The notes: generated by a model from the letters alone, not told the origin. 64,000 bases of DNA from Psettodes erumei (GCA_016785225.1 JAFBJZ010000608.1:868001-932000), one strand, 5' to 3'; positions 39,518 to 51,639 are shown, counted from the first letter of the stretch. Numbers and translations are program-made.

Positions 39518-40625
39518 TATACGTCTTCCCCAGGTCCTGCATAACTGTGTGGTGTTATAACCGGCACCCGGCTTTTCCTGTCAGCGTGCCGCTCTTGTCA
39601 GATTTTGTGTATCTGCTGCTGCTCACGCCTGAGAAATGCTAAAACCAGAATATTTTACATAGTTTAAATCCCGACTCTTGCGCCCTCGGGGGGTTCGAGT
39701 TCCCCCGGGCTGTCTTTTTCCGTACACTGCAGATTGCTTCTTGCTTCAGAATCAGACCTCGCACTCCTGTTGATGAGCTGAGTTTAGTCAGGTCGCCCTG
39801 CACTCCGAGCTTGACACACCGCGCCGACCTCAGCGAAGGAGCGCCGAAATAGAACAGCAGCGAAAACCATCTTCCTCTTATGCTTTCGGCACCACACAGC
39901 GCGCCTGCAACCGGCCTCTTGTGGTTTTAAGTTCCCAGCTCTCTTGAGCTTTTGCAGCCTCACGGCCATTTATGTGTATGTACCAAGAGCGACGTGGAAG
40001 ATTAAATAGCGAGCGCCCGCGTTATCTCGCATCCTCACTGCTTGTTTTCCACCGCAGTCTTGAGTTATACTCTGTCATTTTCCTTCTTTATGGACTGAGA
40101 CGGGCGGCAGTTTGCGGAGGTCGCTGTACACCCCAGGCTTTATTACCACCTGTCTTGAAGTACACAGTCGCGCTGCGGTTTATCTCGTCGGTGGGAGGAA
40201 ATAAAAGGCTGATAACAACACAAATCTACTGTAGTCCAATGTGAATTCTTGAAACTTTACGTGGAATTTCTGCAGAGTTAATTGCAGAAACCAGTTTTTA
40301 AAGGGGCTTGTGTTTCCTCCATGGCCTGGATGAGAATAAAAGGGTTTCTTTAACTTTAAGTACATTAGATACACACTGTTGCATATATAAATTTGCAAGA
40401 GTTTTATTTTGTTGTGTGTCCGTAGCTCTGCGATGATTGACGTCCCTTATTTTCAGCCTGCAGCTCGCTGCAGATGTGTCCGCGTTAGCTCTGGTTCATT
40501 TGAAGTTCAGCGTGCGAGAGCGTTGTCCTCGGTAAACAAACCAGCCGGAATCTCGCCTCCCAGCTGAGGACGCGTTATCTGCTTATCTCTGATAGAAAAG
40601 TGTTGTCGTCCCGTAGCGTGAAATC

Positions 40626-40653
40626 TTTCTCTCTGTCCTTTCTCCAGGTAAGA
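40626..40653 (+). promoter_or_regulatory. ctbp2: Candidate recursive splice site in intron 1
   Basis: A pyrimidine tract (40626-40645) ends in CCAG at 40647 and is followed at once by GTAAGA at 40648. This makes a complete 3' splice site fused to a strong 5' splice site. A branch-point-like CTGAT has its A at 40592. Such zero-length exon junctions (YYYYNCAG|GTAAG) define recursive splice points in long vertebrate introns. A CAG|GTTAGT donor at 40835/40836 could close a 188-nt recursive-splice exon. Confidence 0.45.
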
Positions 40654-41278
40654 GTGTTTGTGTCGGCTTGGAGAGGGAGGGGTGTGCTACCCAGTGAAAA
40701 AAAAAACCAAACCACACACTTCAGGATTTAAAGTGTGTGAATTTACTTTGTCAGTACATTTTATGGGATATAGTGCGAAAAACCCACCATATTTAGATTC
40801 AGATAAAGCAGTGAAGGTTTATGACTCCTCCACAGGTTAGTCTCAGGCAGCACAGGAGGGAAAACAGTTTTTATGATGAGTTTTGTCCGTGTGCGCTCGT
40901 GTGTCCAGGCATCTGTTGACTATTTTGTTACTTGTCTTTGTGTGTGTTCCCGTGTGCAGCTCCCCTTTTTCAAATGGCCGCTTTGCTTCAGCTCCGCCTT
41001 CATTTAAGTCTTTATCAGGTTTATCAGTCGTGCCTCTGCACATAATTTTTTTAATTTCACTCCTTTTTATTATTGCTAACTTAAGAGAAACCACCACGCA
41101 TTGTTTCTATTAAAGGACGTGCATTGTTAGCATAGCAGTGATGACAAAACAGCTTACCTGACCAATGGAAGAGCAGGAGATGGGCAATCTAACATATATT
41201 CTTGCGGGCTTCAGAGGGTCACGTGTAAAGACTGAAATATATTTTGTGTCTGGGTGTGTCTGGTGCATATGAAGCCTA

Positions 41279-41335
41279 TGGGTGTATAGAGGAGAAGTGG
41301 ATTATGCTGCTGAGGTGTTTCAAGAAATGCCTGTG
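41279..41335 (+). repeat. Diverged direct repeat, copy B
   Basis: Partner of 39461-39517 in the same orientation, 1.8 kb downstream. The open frame continues for about 22 more codons to a TGA, but no family is recognised. Confidence 0.5.
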
Positions 41336-41889
41336 GGGGATTTGATGCTCCAAAAAAGGTTTAGCAAATCTGACAAGGATATTTTTGTCTTTTTGTTCAG
41401 TTGATGGACTGGACTCTATGCTGTCTGTCATGCCGGACTCACGAGTCCTGAGTGTCTGACATGCACGTCCTAAGTGATTCATTCCACTTCAGCCTCCCAG
41501 TGAATCTGCAATTAATCCTCTCTTGCATCTTCTGGTTTGTATTTTGCAGGATGTTATTGTTTCTCCTTGGCAATTTACCACCGGGAAATAGATTTTTTTT
41601 TTGTTGAGTACAAATGCAAGGCTCTGTTCGGGAAAAATGGATAAATGTCAGCTCGGTGTCCTCCTGTAACGATAAGGACAAATACAAAGGGTGTGCGGTT
41701 AGCGTCGCCGGGGCCAAATTGGCATTCTGTTTATCGGAGCGAGACGAGACGACCCGTGGAGATAGCAACAGCAGAAATGCACGGATGAAACCCGCTGTAG
41801 AAAGGTTGTGAGCCGGGGCTCAGGCGCTGGGAGGCTGTTTGACCGCTGTGGAGGGTACAGCTCCTTCTTTGGAGAATGCAGAGGCTAAC

Positions 41890-42060
41890 GGTGTGAGTTT
41901 TGCAACCCATCTGCTTTGCATAAAATCAGCGTGGCTGCCTGGCAGTACGCTGCTCCGTAATTAACCTGCGGAGGCCCAAACTGGGCGCCCTCTGAAAGGC
42001 CTCATTAACCTGTGCCTAAGAGGCGGCTATTGTCCTCTGGCTCCCTTGACCTCGCGCTAA
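41890..42060. promoter_or_regulatory. Candidate conserved non-coding element (intron 1)
   Basis: Unique sequence with CTTTGCATAAAAT (octamer-like), CGTAATTAACCTG and a second ATTAACCTG 44 bases later (41960 and 42004). Also CCTCATTAACC. No coding frame. Confidence 0.3.
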
Positions 42061-42496
42061 GCGACCACAGCACCGCACGCATTTTCTGCTCCCACGCAGA
42101 AAGCTGTAATGGCTGGCAGGGGAACGAACCCACCTGCGTTTTGTGTTTGTGTCTCCAACACACGTGAGACGACACTGAATTATACATGGAAGTGAATCAC
42201 ATCAGGGTATTATTATATCAATTACTGCTCCTGCTGACATGATTAGTTGATTAGTGCATTGACACCAAAATTAATCAGTATTTTGGTTTATAGTCAGTTG
42301 TTTTGTCAGCATCACTCCGGGCTCTGTGAAGGTATAACAAAGTTTTGTCTACATCTCCTAGACAAAGCGATCGATCAAAAAAAATAATTGGTAACATCTA
42401 TTTGAATGTTGATTGTAGCTGTAGTTCACCTCATCTCCCTGAACCTGAGATGGAACAAACATCAGGTTAGCTTTCTGAGGTAAGGACGTGTCATTG

Positions 42497-42534
42497 CCCC
42501 CCCCCCCCACACACACACACACACACACACACAC
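42497..42534. repeat. (C)n(AC)n microsatellite
   Basis: A run of 12 C followed by about 26 nt of AC. It faces a (TG)n array 112 bases downstream. Confidence 0.95.
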
Positions 42535-42643
42535 CTCCTCCCATCCTGCTGAAATTAAGCCGTCTTCTTCTTGTTTAGTCAGCTTGGTGTTTTTCACAAC
42601 ATCAGCATGCACCACTGAAACACCAGCACCCAGGGGACTCGGG

Positions 42644-42646
<3 letters not shown>

Positions 42647-42682
<36 letters not shown>

Positions 42683-42742
42683 TGAGATAGAGAGAGAGAG
42701 AGGGAGGAAGGGAGAGAGAGGGAGGAAGGGAGGGAGAGGGAG
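42647..42742. repeat. (TG)n then (GA)n/GGGA-rich microsatellite
   Basis: TG repeat at 42647-42680, then a purine-rich GA/GGGA region to 42742. The TG part is complementary to the AC array at 42509-42534. Confidence 0.95.
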
Positions 42743-43927
42743 AAGCTGCATGGCTCGTCTCCACTCAGTTGTATGTGTGTCACCTCCTGAGTGCAATACC
42801 AGCTTGGCCCACTTCTGCCTGACCGACTAGACTCCGCGGCTCATCTGGGCTCCTCGCTCCTTTCCCTTTGTGTTTAATTTGCTCTCGCTCTTTCTCCAAC
42901 CCCCCCCACGGGGTCCGGTTCTCACGTCTCACCTCGACGTTCAGAACAGAAGAACCAAAGCTCGCAAGGGCGCGGGACGTCCCAGGTGAACCGGGGCGGG
43001 GAGGTATTGGCTCGTAGCCAGTGCCTACGGTGCATCAGGCGGGACCACCCGGCACACGCACACACATCTAGGTCAGAGCCAAACGTGGAAGGGAAGGGGA
43101 ACCTTTAGCCCACATCATGGCTGCTCTGTTTTCACAGCCTGGGAGACCTGTGCCAGACGATACCATCTCCCCTCGCGCGGTCAGGGATGATGCATCAAGA
43201 GCGACGTGAGTGCCGGGCGTCAGACCTGTTGAGAACTGCAGCGGCGTTGCCAAGTCAGAGAGGACGTGCTGTTGAATCTCAGGTGGCCCAGCGACGCCAG
43301 CCGAAAACAGTTTCTGACATAACATACCAACACATACCAACACTGTAGCTGTAAAATCAGCTTTAAAACTACAGCGTGCAAATTTTCCTCAGTTGAAATA
43401 TGCAGCGAAACATACGTTAATGCAGATAGATGCTGTCAAATGCGCCTGTGACTCCAGCCGGCCGAGCATCCTGGCAGCAGTGCACAGATCTTCCCGTCTT
43501 CTGTCTTCTGTCTCAGGTTTTACCAGCTCCTCAGGGAAAGGGCCGGCTCCTCCGCTGCTGAATGCTCCACCGCGAACGCATCTGTCTGCGTACAGGACGT
43601 TTTGAGCCAGGGTGACAGTGGAGTAAAAGAGTAAAGTGCATGAAATGTGCAAATCCGAGCGGAGCTGCAGATTTAAACTGCACTGTTACTGTGTTTTCAT
43701 GCTGCCATTTGATGCATATCTGTTATGAAAACACAGCTTAGAGCTACGTGCCTCACATGTATAAAGAAAACCCCCTTCTTGGTTTCCCAGTTTGACGATT
43801 CAAAGGCTGCGACGTGCGTTCACCTCATCAGGTGTGTTGGGAATAATTGTTCAGACTGGGTAATGTTGTGTTGAGCTCTAACTGTTTATTGCATGATTGG
43901 ATTGGTAGCTTTTTTGTGTGTCTGTGT

Positions 43928-44203
43928 GTTAAAGAACTAGCTCATCATTTTTGGAAACGGTCTCTTCGGCTTTCTTGGCAAGAGACGGATGAGAAGATCG
44001 ATGCCGCTCTCATAATCAGTCCATTTAAAAATAACGCCACAGTCAGGGGTTATTTTATCTTAGGATAATGACGAGAGCCTTTGTCCAGTGGCAGCAAAAC
44101 CTGCCAACCTGTGCCTCTAAAGCTCACTCATTAACACGTTATCTTCTGTTTAATCGCTTAATTCAAAGTGCAGAAATGACAAGTCACGGTTTTTACGGCT
44201 TCC
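43928..44203 (+). repeat. Percomorph interspersed repeat, diverged copy
   Basis: Seen: ordered blocks TTAAAGAACTAGCTCATC, TTTCTTGGCAAGAGACGGAT, GAGAAGATCGATGCCGCTCT, then TCTAAAGCTCACTCATTAAC and ACAAGTCACGGTTTTTACGG. Known from memory: this wording and order belong to a repeat present in very many copies in spiny-rayed fish genomes. The central part, with GTTAGCTTAGCTTAGCA, is missing here but present in the copy at 60391-60520. Non-coding. It supports the percomorph reading of the source. Confidence 0.75.
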
Positions 44204-44317
44204 TTTCTTTTCCTCAGCTGACCCGACTGAATCTTGGCTTGTATTTACACATTTCATCTTATGCCCTTTTTAAACTCATTTCTCAAAACGTAAAATTTTT
44301 GCCATCAACGCAGGTAT

Positions 44318-44337
44318 CATATATATATATATATATT
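44318..44337. repeat. (AT)n microsatellite
   Basis: About 20 nt of AT repeat. Confidence 0.9.
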
Positions 44338-45062
44338 GTGAAAGCTTAATGCCTGGACACGGCATCAGCAGGCAGCTCACATAGCGAGCTTCGCACACAC
44401 GTCACCGGGTAACTAGGAGACAGTGTCAGAATGATGGACAACGCGGACACATCATCATCATCATCCTTTCTGCCTGCGTGTATGTGTGCGATGCCTTTGT
44501 TCAGGGCCTTCTCCGCACCCACGGCCAAAAGTGTCACTCCAGGCTGCGGTGGGCTCATTATGCCATTAGCTGTCTCAGGCCTCAGTCCATTTGCTGGGCA
44601 GGGAGTGTGACGGAGCCCTTTTCCAGGGTCACCCCTCCTGCTGGAGGCCGGTCAGCCGAGACACACACGGTATTCACCTCACACTCAGAAAACGTATTTG
44701 ACACTAATCATGATTTAGCGCAGGATGTGAGCTGTGTTACGTAGCATAATCACAGCCCGTATATGATGTGCCCCGCTCCCCTCGTCTGTCGCGGTTACAC
44801 CTCTCGTAGGTACTGCACAGATCAAGAAGATGGATTCATTGTTTGCTCGGCGGTACAAACAGTAAGCATGCCTCCTTTGTTATTATTTAAGCCAAACAAT
44901 CTAAATCAAGTCTAATGAGGTATCTGTCTGCCAGAGTTTCTTTGTTTTTATTTCACGATACGCGCGCCGCCTCGGGGAGGGGAAACCGGCGCAGGAGGGG
45001 TTAATCCATCAGAAGTGAGCGTTCCTGCGTAGCTGGACTCTATTCCCCAGGCCTCTCCCACC

Positions 45063-45087
45063 CATCCACCGCGTGGAGAGGTGGATG
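45063..45087. repeat. Short hairpin
   Basis: CATCCACC (45063-45070) and GGTGGATG (45080-45087) form 8-bp perfect arms around a 9-nt loop in intron 1. It may be regulatory or chance. Confidence 0.5.
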
Positions 45088-45879
45088 AGCAGCTTATTTT
45101 CTCTGCATATTAAAAACTGGCCTGCAGAGGTGGCTGTGGGGGGGTGGAGACTGGAGTGGAGAGGAGGAGTCGGGCTGGGCCTAAAATTCCTTTTTTTTTC
45201 TCAAATAAATGATTAACTAAATACCCCCCCCCCCATTCCTGTCCATTCTGAAAGAAGGGTCGGCTTTGATCTCGTGGGCCCTTTGAAATGATCTGAGGAG
45301 CGAGAGGGAGCGGGGCGTGTGGGAGGGGCGGGGGAAAGTAAGAAGGACGGGGACAGGAAGCCGCCACGCCTCCCTGCTCGCTGCGGGGAGACATCACAGT
45401 TATATACTGTACTTATACTGTATGTGCAGAGAGAGGCGGCGAAAGGGGGGGGTGGCTTTTCCAGAATTAGGTGCTGGGAGTCAACTTGGCGTGCGGTAAA
45501 GTGAGCTGTTTGAAGACCTCGCTGCAGATAATGCCCAGGGATAGATTAGCTTCCCCTTAACCCCGGAGTTCAGTGGCGTGGCAGATGTCTCTTCCCCACT
45601 CCAATGGTAAATTGGGCTTTCCTTTCTGGTGGGGGGGGCACCGCTGGATGTAAATCCTGTATCTCATGCTCAGTGGCCCACGTGAAGAGCACGTCGCCGG
45701 CTGAACTGGATACTTGGGTGTTTCTCCTCCGTTGGCCTTCCATTCGCTCGTCTTTTATCCTGTCCTAACTTTTAGTCTTTTTCAGTCGAACTGGCTCGTG
45801 ACACTTTTCACAAACATACAAAACGAGAACCTGTGAGACGGGCAGCGCAGACGCGCGTTCATTTGCTGCCACTGATTGT

Positions 45880-46140
45880 GCGTACACTAAACGGGATTAC
45901 CTTGGGTGTGACAACAAAAGACCCTTTGTTGATTTAGAAATGCACGTAGCATTAGAGCTAATGGGGGTTCCTATCCAATCACATGTGATTTGGGGGCACA
46001 TCGCGCGCCTGAAACCCGCACCTAATGCCGGCGGTAGTGGCCAGCAAGAGCGATATCAGCAAATACATTTATATTTTCTGAAAGATTACAGTTGCAGCTT
46101 TATTTATTCATTTCTCCTTCAGCTGCTCCTGATTTAACAA
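45880..46140. promoter_or_regulatory. Candidate enhancer with SOX inverted repeat (intron 1)
   Basis: CAACAAA-AGACCC-TTTGTTG (45912-45931) is a perfect 7-bp inverted repeat of SOX-type sites. AATCACATGTGATT (45977-45990) is a perfect palindrome centred on an E-box. Between and after them is unique sequence with GCATTAGAGCTAATG and GCAAATAC motifs. Motif identity is known; function is inference. Confidence 0.35.
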
Positions 46141-47849
46141 CTCGAGTGAAAGAGGCCTCCAGTCCTCTACATCTCTGTGTCTCTGGCGTTCCATATCACT
46201 CTGCATTCAAAAACCCACTTGAGAGCGATCCAATCAAATCTGAAGGACTTGATTTTAAGGGCCCCTCATAAGTATTTGTGCCCATCTATTCCTCGGAAAC
46301 ACACTGTTGTGGCTCTAAGGGCCATATTTCTTGTTCTTCTTTTTTTTCACTGCAACTTGCAGTGATAGCATCAACTTATTCTGCAGAAGTATTTAACTAA
46401 TTTATGATTTATCCAATTATAACTGTGCAAAGTAGCCGGCAGCCACAACACGTGCGTTACAAACAGAAACAGGTACCGCGGTTTAAACGTGGGCCCGCTT
46501 TTATTATCCCAGCCCAAAACTCCTCCTGCTCATCAGACGCACAAAGCTCTGCGTCAGTGCGCGTCCTCGCCCGCTACAGTCACCCCATACTTTTAATTTT
46601 CGGTGCATGTCGGTTACTCCGTCAGCGCGTCGGCTTAGCGCCTGCGTTCCCACGAGGCCGCCGGATCCTCACTTTCATTAAAGTTGTTTGGAGAGTGTCT
46701 CAGCTTCGATGCCTCATAAAACAAACTGCTATGATGAAAATAAGTTAAAACCGCACAGCCCGACGCTGCTCCTCTGTTTTATTAGCACACGCACACACAC
46801 ACACAACAAAATGTTGTTTGTTGAGGTTCTAATGAGTCCCAGTAGCAGCGGTTTGATTTTTTTTCTCCCCCCCTCCTAATTTGACATGCTTCACTTGGGC
46901 TGGGTCCCTCTCGCTCCGCAGACCTCAAATCCTCCATGCAGAGGCCCTAATGAATCTTCTCCGTGTACACAAAACAAAGGACAAACAAAACAAGGCAGGA
47001 AACACTTGCTTCCTTGAGCTTCTAATTGTCCCAAACACGTCAATCACTCGCGCCGATCCACTTTTCCTACAGACAAAAGAGTTATTAGTCGCCCGTGAGA
47101 ACGTATCAATCTTCCCGTAGCTGGGTATATTATGCTCGCGCTGTGGGTTGCATCTGCAAGCGGCGCAGCCTTTTTGTTTTTGCTCCAGCCGCGTGAGAGC
47201 GTGTGCGCGGTGTTGTGTTGCGTTGCGTTGTGTGCTTTCCGCTCGGGGAAGGTGAAGAACAATGAGTCGGACCCAGCCGCTCTCCCAGGGTTCTGCGCGT
47301 CGAGTAATTGAATCGGGGGCTTTTTTCGCCGGCCGCAGAAGACGGTGTGAGTGAATTGTCTCAGATAGTTTATAGGGTAATAAAGTCCCTTCACAGCAAC
47401 ACCTGCCAGCTGCGTTCAGCTCGGACCAAAACAGTCTATTTAATGCCGCCCGCTGTGCACCTGCAGCCCACCCGTAACGGTCTGCCCCATCACGCCATCA
47501 GTGCAGCCGGCAGCCGGTGCCCCCCCCAGTCTGCCCGCGGCCTCCACAACTTCTGATTGGAATTAAAATCTTGACTCAATTAGCCCCCGCATTGTTGACC
47601 CTGTTTGCAGGTTAGGACGCTGTATCTTAGGCCAAATGCAATTACTGCAGCCATTTTCTCTTATCTGATCTCCTCATCTGCTCGCTCCAGCTGCCGGCGA
47701 GCCATCGAAAATACGGGAGAGCGCTGCTTTCCCTGGACCCCGCAGCAGCAGCGTCTCTTTCAAAACAACTCTGGCCGCACCGCCTTCGAGACGGAGAGCC
47801 TCTTCCGATCCGAGCTGCGGTCAGCACCGGTGACGTGCGAGCATGAAAA

Positions 47850-48080
47850 ACGTTGCGATGAATAACGTTAATTACACGTCGGACAAAACTCTGCACCCTT
47901 AAAACGCTATTAGCTGGCGAGCGGGCGTCTTTCCTCTGCTTCCCCGGGCGGCTCCCCGTATTATTAAGGAATTGTGCATTAACGAGAGTCAGCAGTTTTG
48001 GGTGCTGCAATCTCATTACATTTACAGGGAAGGGATGGAGAGCTGCAAAAAAAAATTAATTGGAGGCATGCGATAGTTAG
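47850..48080. promoter_or_regulatory. Candidate conserved non-coding element (intron 1)
   Basis: GATGAATAACGTTAATTACA, CGTATTATTAAGGAATTG, GTGCATTAACGAG and AAATTAATTGG motifs in unique, moderately CpG-rich DNA. Confidence 0.3.
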
Positions 48081-48536
48081 GACGGGAGCCTGGGCAAGGG
48101 CAGAATAAATCACAGGCCTGTTTGACAGCTTTATGGCTCTGGAGAGGGAGAAGTGGTTAACTTTAATGGGAGGAGATAGAAATGTTGAGTTACTTTATTT
48201 TTCCCTCTTCGTCCCCACGCACACGTGCTCATCCCAACCCCCCCCGCAACCCCCCTCCATCAGCCGAGGCACACAAGCTCCACTCACCCCTGAACTATTT
48301 GGACTGGGCTTGATATATTGAGTTAATTCAGCTCGCCCCGCGCCATAATTCATGCGTTTCATGCATTTAATGTGGTGGAGACACAGCGCCGGGTGGAATT
48401 GTTAATTTTCTGTGCAGAGATTGCAACCTCCCTCCCCACCCACACACACACACACACACTTCTTTCTCCTGCCCGTCACCTACTCTTCACACTGTCCCTA
48501 GTGTGCTCCCTGCCCCCTCACCGCTCCTTCCTCCTC

Positions 48537-48566
48537 TCCTCCTCCTCCTCCTCCTCCTCCTCCTCC
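48537..48566. repeat. (CTC)n triplet microsatellite
   Basis: About ten CTC units. They produce Ser or Glu runs in fortuitous open frames on either strand. Confidence 0.9.
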
Positions 48567-49012
48567 ACCTTGTATTTTTTTCCATTACTGCGGGAGTTAA
48601 TTTGGCTAAAAGAGTGTCCGCTCCCGGCAGGACTTACCACAGCATTGAGTTTCATCTCCTCTTTTAAAAAGGACAAAAAAACAAAAAAAAGCAAAACAAA
48701 ACACTCGGCCATGATTCCAGCATCCTCAGCTTTTACTCGGCTCCTAAACCGGACTCTCACCTCTTGGCCCGGCCATTACATCCTGCCCTCACCCCCATCC
48801 CCAAGTTCAGAGGTCATCTCCTCTGGGGGGGGGGTCGACCCCTCAACCTCCCCCCTGCGGACTTAAGCCCTGTGGCTGTATAATTTGGGAGTGGGGGGCA
48901 CACACTGGTTAGTAAAGCGACCAGTGAAGTGGCTTCTGCAGGGTAATGGGGCCCTGCTCTCCATACACTTGATTTAATCCGGGCAGACCTCTGTGTGTGG
49001 TGGGTGGGGGCG

Positions 49013-49035
49013 GTGTGTGTGTGTGTGTGTGTGTG
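49013..49035. repeat. (GT)n microsatellite
   Basis: Perfect repeat of about 22 nt. Confidence 0.9.
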
Positions 49036-50505
49036 CGCACGCTCTGGGATTGTTGATTGCTGGTGGGAGCAGATGGAGGGGGTCACACCTCAGACGACAT
49101 TACGAGTTCTATTAGGATATTATACCATGCAGTGTACACACAACTAACGATTCTTTACATTATTGATAAGTGTGATTAGTTCTTCAAGCTGTAGGTTGTG
49201 AAATACATCCAGCACAAGTATTTCCTCGACTTGGCCATTGAAACCACTAAATAGGCGCGTTCCCACCGGAGCAGGAATGGAACGGCCCCTAAAGGCTTTT
49301 TTGGGACGTGACGACAACAAGCGATGAAGAAGTTGTCGTCTCCCGCTCTCACACCTTTTCACTAACAATGTAAAATTCATGGTATGGGCTCACGCAACAA
49401 ACAACGCTGCTACTGTCTTGGCTCCCTGTCGACACGTGCTGATCTTCTCGGGTGCACTCGGGATTATGCTGCAGGGACACGGCGCCCGAGAACCGCTGAC
49501 TGCGGGGGCGTTCCTGTAACGCTTGAGCTACCGGGGACTCGTTGCTAATGTTTGGAGGTGTCGTTACAGGGATCTGGCTCCCACTGTTTAATCAAGTCAT
49601 CTTGTATTACGAGTGTAACTGGGGCCGATTGTGCACATTTAGAACTTAGCGTTCAAAGACGTGGCGCACTTGGCGAGCACTGCCTTTTTTCTTCTTTGCT
49701 TCTGTGATGTCGGAGCGGTCGGGTGGGTTTCTGCAGTGTTTTTCCAGGGCCTCAGCTCAGACCAGCCAGCCAAAGATAAACAGAAAAGCATTTTCCCTCA
49801 GGCCTTGAACACAACTCGGTATAAAGTTGAAGCCGTCACCTTAACTCGAACATGGAAACTACCTCAAGCAGAAGTTAGCGGAGGGGGGGAGGGAGAAAAA
49901 AAGCTTACTTCTGTTCGTGGTCTGGCAGAGTTGCAGAGCACATTGTTTTCACTTATTTATTTTATTTAAGTTGGCAAGGTAGAGGTGAGCTGAAGTCTTT
50001 TTTTCTTTTAGCAGTGGGAGGAAAACAGGAGGTCACATTTGTTGGCAGCGCTGTGGGAGCGCGCCGACGCGAGCGTGAGGGCTTTGTGTCAGGAGACATT
50101 TTGTGGCAGGCAGGAGAGAAACGTAGCGCCGTGACAGGGGCTTTTCTCTCTCTCGCTTTTATTTTTCAAAAAGGCGTGGCGACCCCTGTGACCCGGCGAG
50201 TTGAAACGGAGGCCACCGGCGCCGACTCTCGTGCACCGAATGAGGAAGCACAGTCACTATGATTCAAAACAAAGCAAAAAGAGGCTCTCTGGTTTTATCT
50301 GATTTAAATATTGTTTCTGTACGCACCGCGTTTGGGTCGTGTCAGTCGCCGCTGCTCAGACGACACAACTGGCCCGAGCCCCCCGAGGCCGTCAGTGTGT
50401 CTGTGGTGTGGGTACAATCCTGTGATTCATCCTTTTTCATGGCATTTCCTCCCCCATTGTGTAGGGCCGTGTACTGTCAGGGGCTGGAAACCCCACTGAG
50501 TGGCG

Positions 50506-50510
<5 letters not shown>

Positions 50511-50549
<39 letters not shown>
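50511..50549. repeat. (CA)n microsatellite
   Basis: About 39 nt of CA repeat, preceded by a GCGCGC run. Confidence 0.95.
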
Positions 50550-50550
<1 letters not shown>

Positions 50551-51639
50551 CATACCCCTTTCACACATGACCACGGGCTTGATGCCTTTAAATCTGTTGA
50601 AGCGCTGATATGACACGGTTTGGAGATAAAGCTGATGACATCATATTCATATTAATGTTTTCTATTAGCCTCCTTTTGATGTTCAGATTGTTGATAAAAT
50701 GCTGATTGGGTTGGTTGTCGAGAGGAGACGCTAAACTGCAACAGGCGGCGGCTTGAGGCGCTGAGATCGCAGAGCTTCTGTTCCGCAGCGACGAGTGGAT
50801 TGGCCGATGACCGACCAGTTGTTCGTCGCTCATTTGATGCTTTCATGTGTTTCACGTCACAGTAAATCACACATCTGTGCGTCGGTTTGAAGACGTCACC
50901 TTGTCGCTGTTCGTGCTGGCGCAGTCTTGCCGGGAACTGGACAGAGAGGCATCTGGGTCACAGACAGGTTGCATTTGAAAGATGAAGATGCATACAGTCA
51001 TGCATTAAACATCCTTTCAGTGTTGGATCAAGATGCAAACTAATAAGTGAGTTTATTTCATGATTAAACATTTCCTTCTTGATGGGCGCGGCCTCTTGCA
51101 GGAAGACGCTCCCTCCGTCTGCCCGGGGTCACCGGAAGGTTCCAAATCAATATGGATCCTGTGCCGTGGCCTCCGCGGCTGTATATTTACCCATCTGCCT
51201 CCAGAAAACTGTGTGTTTGTGTTCTGGAATATAAAGTGCAATAGCGACGTTTTCAGCAAAAAGGTGATCTAAGTTTCACTCGATCCGTTTTAGAGAAATG
51301 CGGTAACAGCAGAAAACGGCCGTGCTCGACTGCTGCACTCTTGATGATGTTGATGGAAAAAAAAGTCTGTTAACTTATTAAATGCATATTAACAGATTGA
51401 GGGGGGGGCTCCATGTATAGGGAAGAGACACCCGCCCCACTGTAATCAATTCAGGTAGGGCAGCATTATCTGTGGAGCTGCCAGCAGAGCCGCACTGCAC
51501 AATAACTCAAGCAGGGCATTGCAGAAGTGTGTGAGTTTGATCCTGTGCCAGGGTGATGAATGGCTGTTTTTTCTCTTTTGTTGCCCATCAGCACTTTTAT
51601 CCCGCAGTTAATCCGCCGGGCAACACGCACTTCCCCCGC

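Noticed and set aside
39680..39712. tRNA-like T-arm (GGGGGTTCGAGTTCCCCC)
   Set aside because: The arm is a good match, but no acceptor stem, D-arm or anticodon arm can be built upstream. It is only a GC-rich hairpin.
42358..42783. 141-codon minus-strand frame
   Set aside because: Mostly translated microsatellites (Ser/Leu, Thr/His and Val/Cys runs).
48372..48866. 164-codon open frame
   Set aside because: Its body is translated (CA)n and (CTC)n repeats; no recognisable protein.
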